From contig NZ_JBMGQR010000095.1 in NCBI RefSeq assembly GCF_049059935.1, positions 1 through 14,037 of the forward strand: a DNA stretch of 14,037 bases, given 5' to 3'. This DNA comes from JAURVT01 sp049059935. Lineage in GTDB: Bacteria > Actinomycetota > Actinomycetes > Propionibacteriales > Nocardioidaceae. Position 1 is the stretch's first letter, and every line of letters starts with the position of its first letter. Below, one piece after another: positions 12,917-14,037 of the stretch. Made by a program: the position numbers and the translations under genes. The notes under the pieces were generated by a model, which was not told the DNA's origin, made no database searches, and was given only the letters and a program-made list of their open reading frames with translations.

Positions 12917-13914
12917 GAGGCGGGCTCGGCGACCGGCGGCAGCGTGCTCTGGAGCCCGCCCTGGCGCTTCAGCACGAACGCGGCAACCGTCGGCGCGAGG
13001 ATCGCGGTGACCAGGACCGCGGCGGCGACCTGGGCGGTGGCGGTGCCCACGAACGGCAGGAACCGGGGGTCGGCGGCCGCCACGATGGCCGGGGTGGCGA
13101 CGGCGTTGCCGGCGGTCGTCCCCGCGGAGAAGCCGATGCCGGACTTGGGGCCGCGGCGCAGGATGAAGCGGTAGGCCAGGTAGAGCAGCCCGCCGGTGAA
13201 CATCACGACGCCCACGCCGACGAAGATGCCCGAGAACCCGCCGGTGGCGACGTCGCGGATGTTGATGCCCGTGCCCAGGGCGAACGCGAAGAACGGGATG
13301 ACGATGTTCGGCACGGGCTCGACGGCCTTCTTCCACTCCTGGTCGACGTTGCCCACGATCACGCCGAGGATGAACGGCACCACGGCGGCGAGCAGCGTCA
13401 GCAGCGGGATGTCGCCGAGGCCCGAGGCGCCGAGGAAGAGCAGCACCAGGAACGGGCCGTCGTCGAAGGCGCTCGCGACGTAGGCGCCACGGTCGCGCTC
13501 GTCGCCGTACTGGCCCGCGAACGCGAGCCACAGGCCGCCGTTGCTGTTGGCGAAGCAGGTGATGAGCGCCAGGATCGAGACGCCCCAGAAGCCGTCGATG
13601 CCGATGACCAGGCCGAGCACGACGATCACCGTCGCCGGGATCAGCGTCTTGAACAGGAGCACCACGACCGTGTGGCTCGCGACGGCTCCGCCGCTGCGGG
13701 CCGTCACCTGGGTGCCGGTGGCGAAGATCAGGACGGCGATCAGCGCCAGGGCCCCGTCGCGGAACAGCGCGGTGGTGAAGCTGCCGATGCCCAGGGCGTC
13801 CGGCGCCAGGGTCCCGATGAGCGAGCCGAGCACCAGCGGCAGGAGCATCAGCCCGCCGGGCACGCGTTGCATGGTGGCGAACATCGGCACGATCGAGCGT
13901 CGGGTGTCGCTCAC
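12913..13914 (-). CDS. kdgT: KdgT-family permease (2-keto-3-deoxygluconate transporter family; probable threonate uptake)
   Basis: A 333-residue integral membrane protein with about ten hydrophobic segments, close to the length of E. coli KdgT (327). Characteristic stretches are PGGLMLLPLVLGSLIGT near residue 20-36, FATGTQVTARSGG, ITCFANSNGGLWLA, VVPFILGVIVGN, FAFALGTGINI and GFSAGTTAGNAVATPAIVAAADP. Family members are proton-driven symporters for sugar acids such as 2-keto-3-deoxygluconate. Being first in an operon with DUF1537 kinase and PdxA2, this one probably imports threonate; I recall a KdgT paralogue beside the Salmonella dtnK-pdxA2 pair. The GTG at 13914 is preferred because GAGGAGG (13920-13926) lies 5 nt upstream. 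A TTG at 13962 would add 16 residues, lies inside the operator and has no ribosome site. Confidence 0.88.
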   Translation of the reverse strand: MSDTRRSIVPMFATMQRVPGGLMLLPLVLGSLIGTLAPDALGIGSFTTALFRDGALALIAVLIFATGTQVTARSGGAVASHTVVVLLFKTLIPATVIVVLGLVIGIDGFWGVSILALITCFANSNGGLWLAFAGQYGDERDRGAYVASAFDDGPFLVLLFLGASGLGDIPLLTLLAAVVPFILGVIVGNVDQEWKKAVEPVPNIVIPFFAFALGTGINIRDVATGGFSGIFVGVGVVMFTGGLLYLAYRFILRRGPKSGIGFSAGTTAGNAVATPAIVAAADPRFLPFVGTATAQVAAAVLVTAILAPTVAAFVLKRQGGLQSTLPPVAEPAS

Positions 13915-13951
13915 GGGATCCTCCTCGGGCGCCGAGCCAGGGGCGTCGACG

Positions 13952-13974
13952 TGTACGTACAAGTTGTCCGTACA
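13952..13974. promoter_or_regulatory. 23-bp palindromic operator, probable GntR-family binding site
   Basis: The site begins TGTACG (13952-13957) and ends CGTACA (13969-13974); ten of the eleven symmetric base pairs match around the central G13963, only 13958/13968 failing. It can also be read as two 10-bp boxes, TGTACGTACA (13952-13961) and TGTCCGTACA (13965-13974), 13 bp apart, each close to the GT..AC core bound by GntR-type proteins. It overlaps the last base of the -10 and covers the predicted RNA start, so bound protein would block initiation. Confidence 0.7.
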
Positions 13975-14003
13975 GGATGGGTCGCAGGGAGCGACGGTGT
14001 CAA
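13974..14003 (-). promoter_or_regulatory. Promoter of the kdgT-dtnK-pdxA2-gntR operon
   Basis: On the minus strand a perfect -35 TTGACA (14003 to 13998), an 18-nt spacer and a weak -10 CATCCT (13979 to 13974) are seen. The predicted RNA start near 13967 lies inside the palindrome, giving a leader of about 53 nt to the GTG. A strong -35 with a poor -10 fits a regulated promoter. Confidence 0.6.
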
Positions 14004-14037
14004 CCGGGGCTGGGTCTCGCCTGGCAGGATCGCGGCA

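Noticed and set aside
13915..13962. TTG at 13962 as the permease start
   Set aside because: It falls inside the palindrome, has no ribosome site, and the extra 16 residues are not membrane-protein-like; the GTG at 13914 has a strong Shine-Dalgarno.
1..14037. Mobile elements, CRISPR arrays or phage genes
   Set aside because: No transposase, integrase, spacer-repeat array or change in base composition was seen anywhere in the window.

Overview
This is a high-GC actinobacterial chromosome segment. The key lineage marker is RbpA, an RNA polymerase-binding protein confined to Actinobacteria, next to polyprenol-phosphate-mannose synthase and Lnt. From memory, the rbpA / ppm1-lnt / fxsA neighbourhood resembles the M. 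tuberculosis Rv2050-Rv2053c region, except that lnt and ppm1 are separate genes here rather than one fused protein. The overall style suggests a Nocardioidaceae-like organism; that family placement is inference.

Layout. (1) 1-666 (+) is the 3' end of a divergent MurA-like enolpyruvyl transferase, closed by a 29-bp hairpin. (2) 804-2968 (+) is a two-gene unit, a glycerophosphodiester phosphodiesterase overlapping a UMF1-type MFS transporter by 4 nt. (3) 3056-3439 (+) is rbpA, behind an exact match to the disulfide-stress sigma factor (SigR/SigH) consensus. (4) 6260-3436 (-) is the envelope operon lnt-ppm1-fxsA; fxsA converges on rbpA and their stop codons share the tetranucleotide CTAG. (5) 6261-6677 is a 417-nt spacer with no convincing gene but several strong inverted repeats. 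(6) 8243-6678 (-) is a YtcJ-type amidohydrolase, divergent from (7) 8360-9829 (+), a long KamA-family radical SAM/PLP aminomutase. (8) 13914-9830 (-) is a catabolic operon kdgT-like permease / DUF1537 kinase / PdxA2 / GntR-UTRA regulator, matching the known D-threonate route (kinase, then oxidative decarboxylation to dihydroxyacetone phosphate).

How they work together. The first half is housekeeping: membrane phospholipid-debris recycling, lipoprotein N-acylation and mannosyl-donor synthesis, plus a transcription factor with a stress promoter. The second half is metabolic accessory capacity. The threonate operon is self-contained: transporter, two enzymes, its own regulator as the last gene, and a 23-bp near-perfect palindrome lying across the predicted transcription start.

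No wholly new system was found. The most interesting signals are regulatory: the exact SigR/SigH promoter of rbpA, the operator of the threonate operon, terminator hairpins embedded in the coding sequence of the opposing convergent gene (two cases), three genes with a -10 box 6-7 nt before a GTG start and no Shine-Dalgarno (leaderless pattern), and an inverted-repeat pair bracketing the aminomutase promoter.
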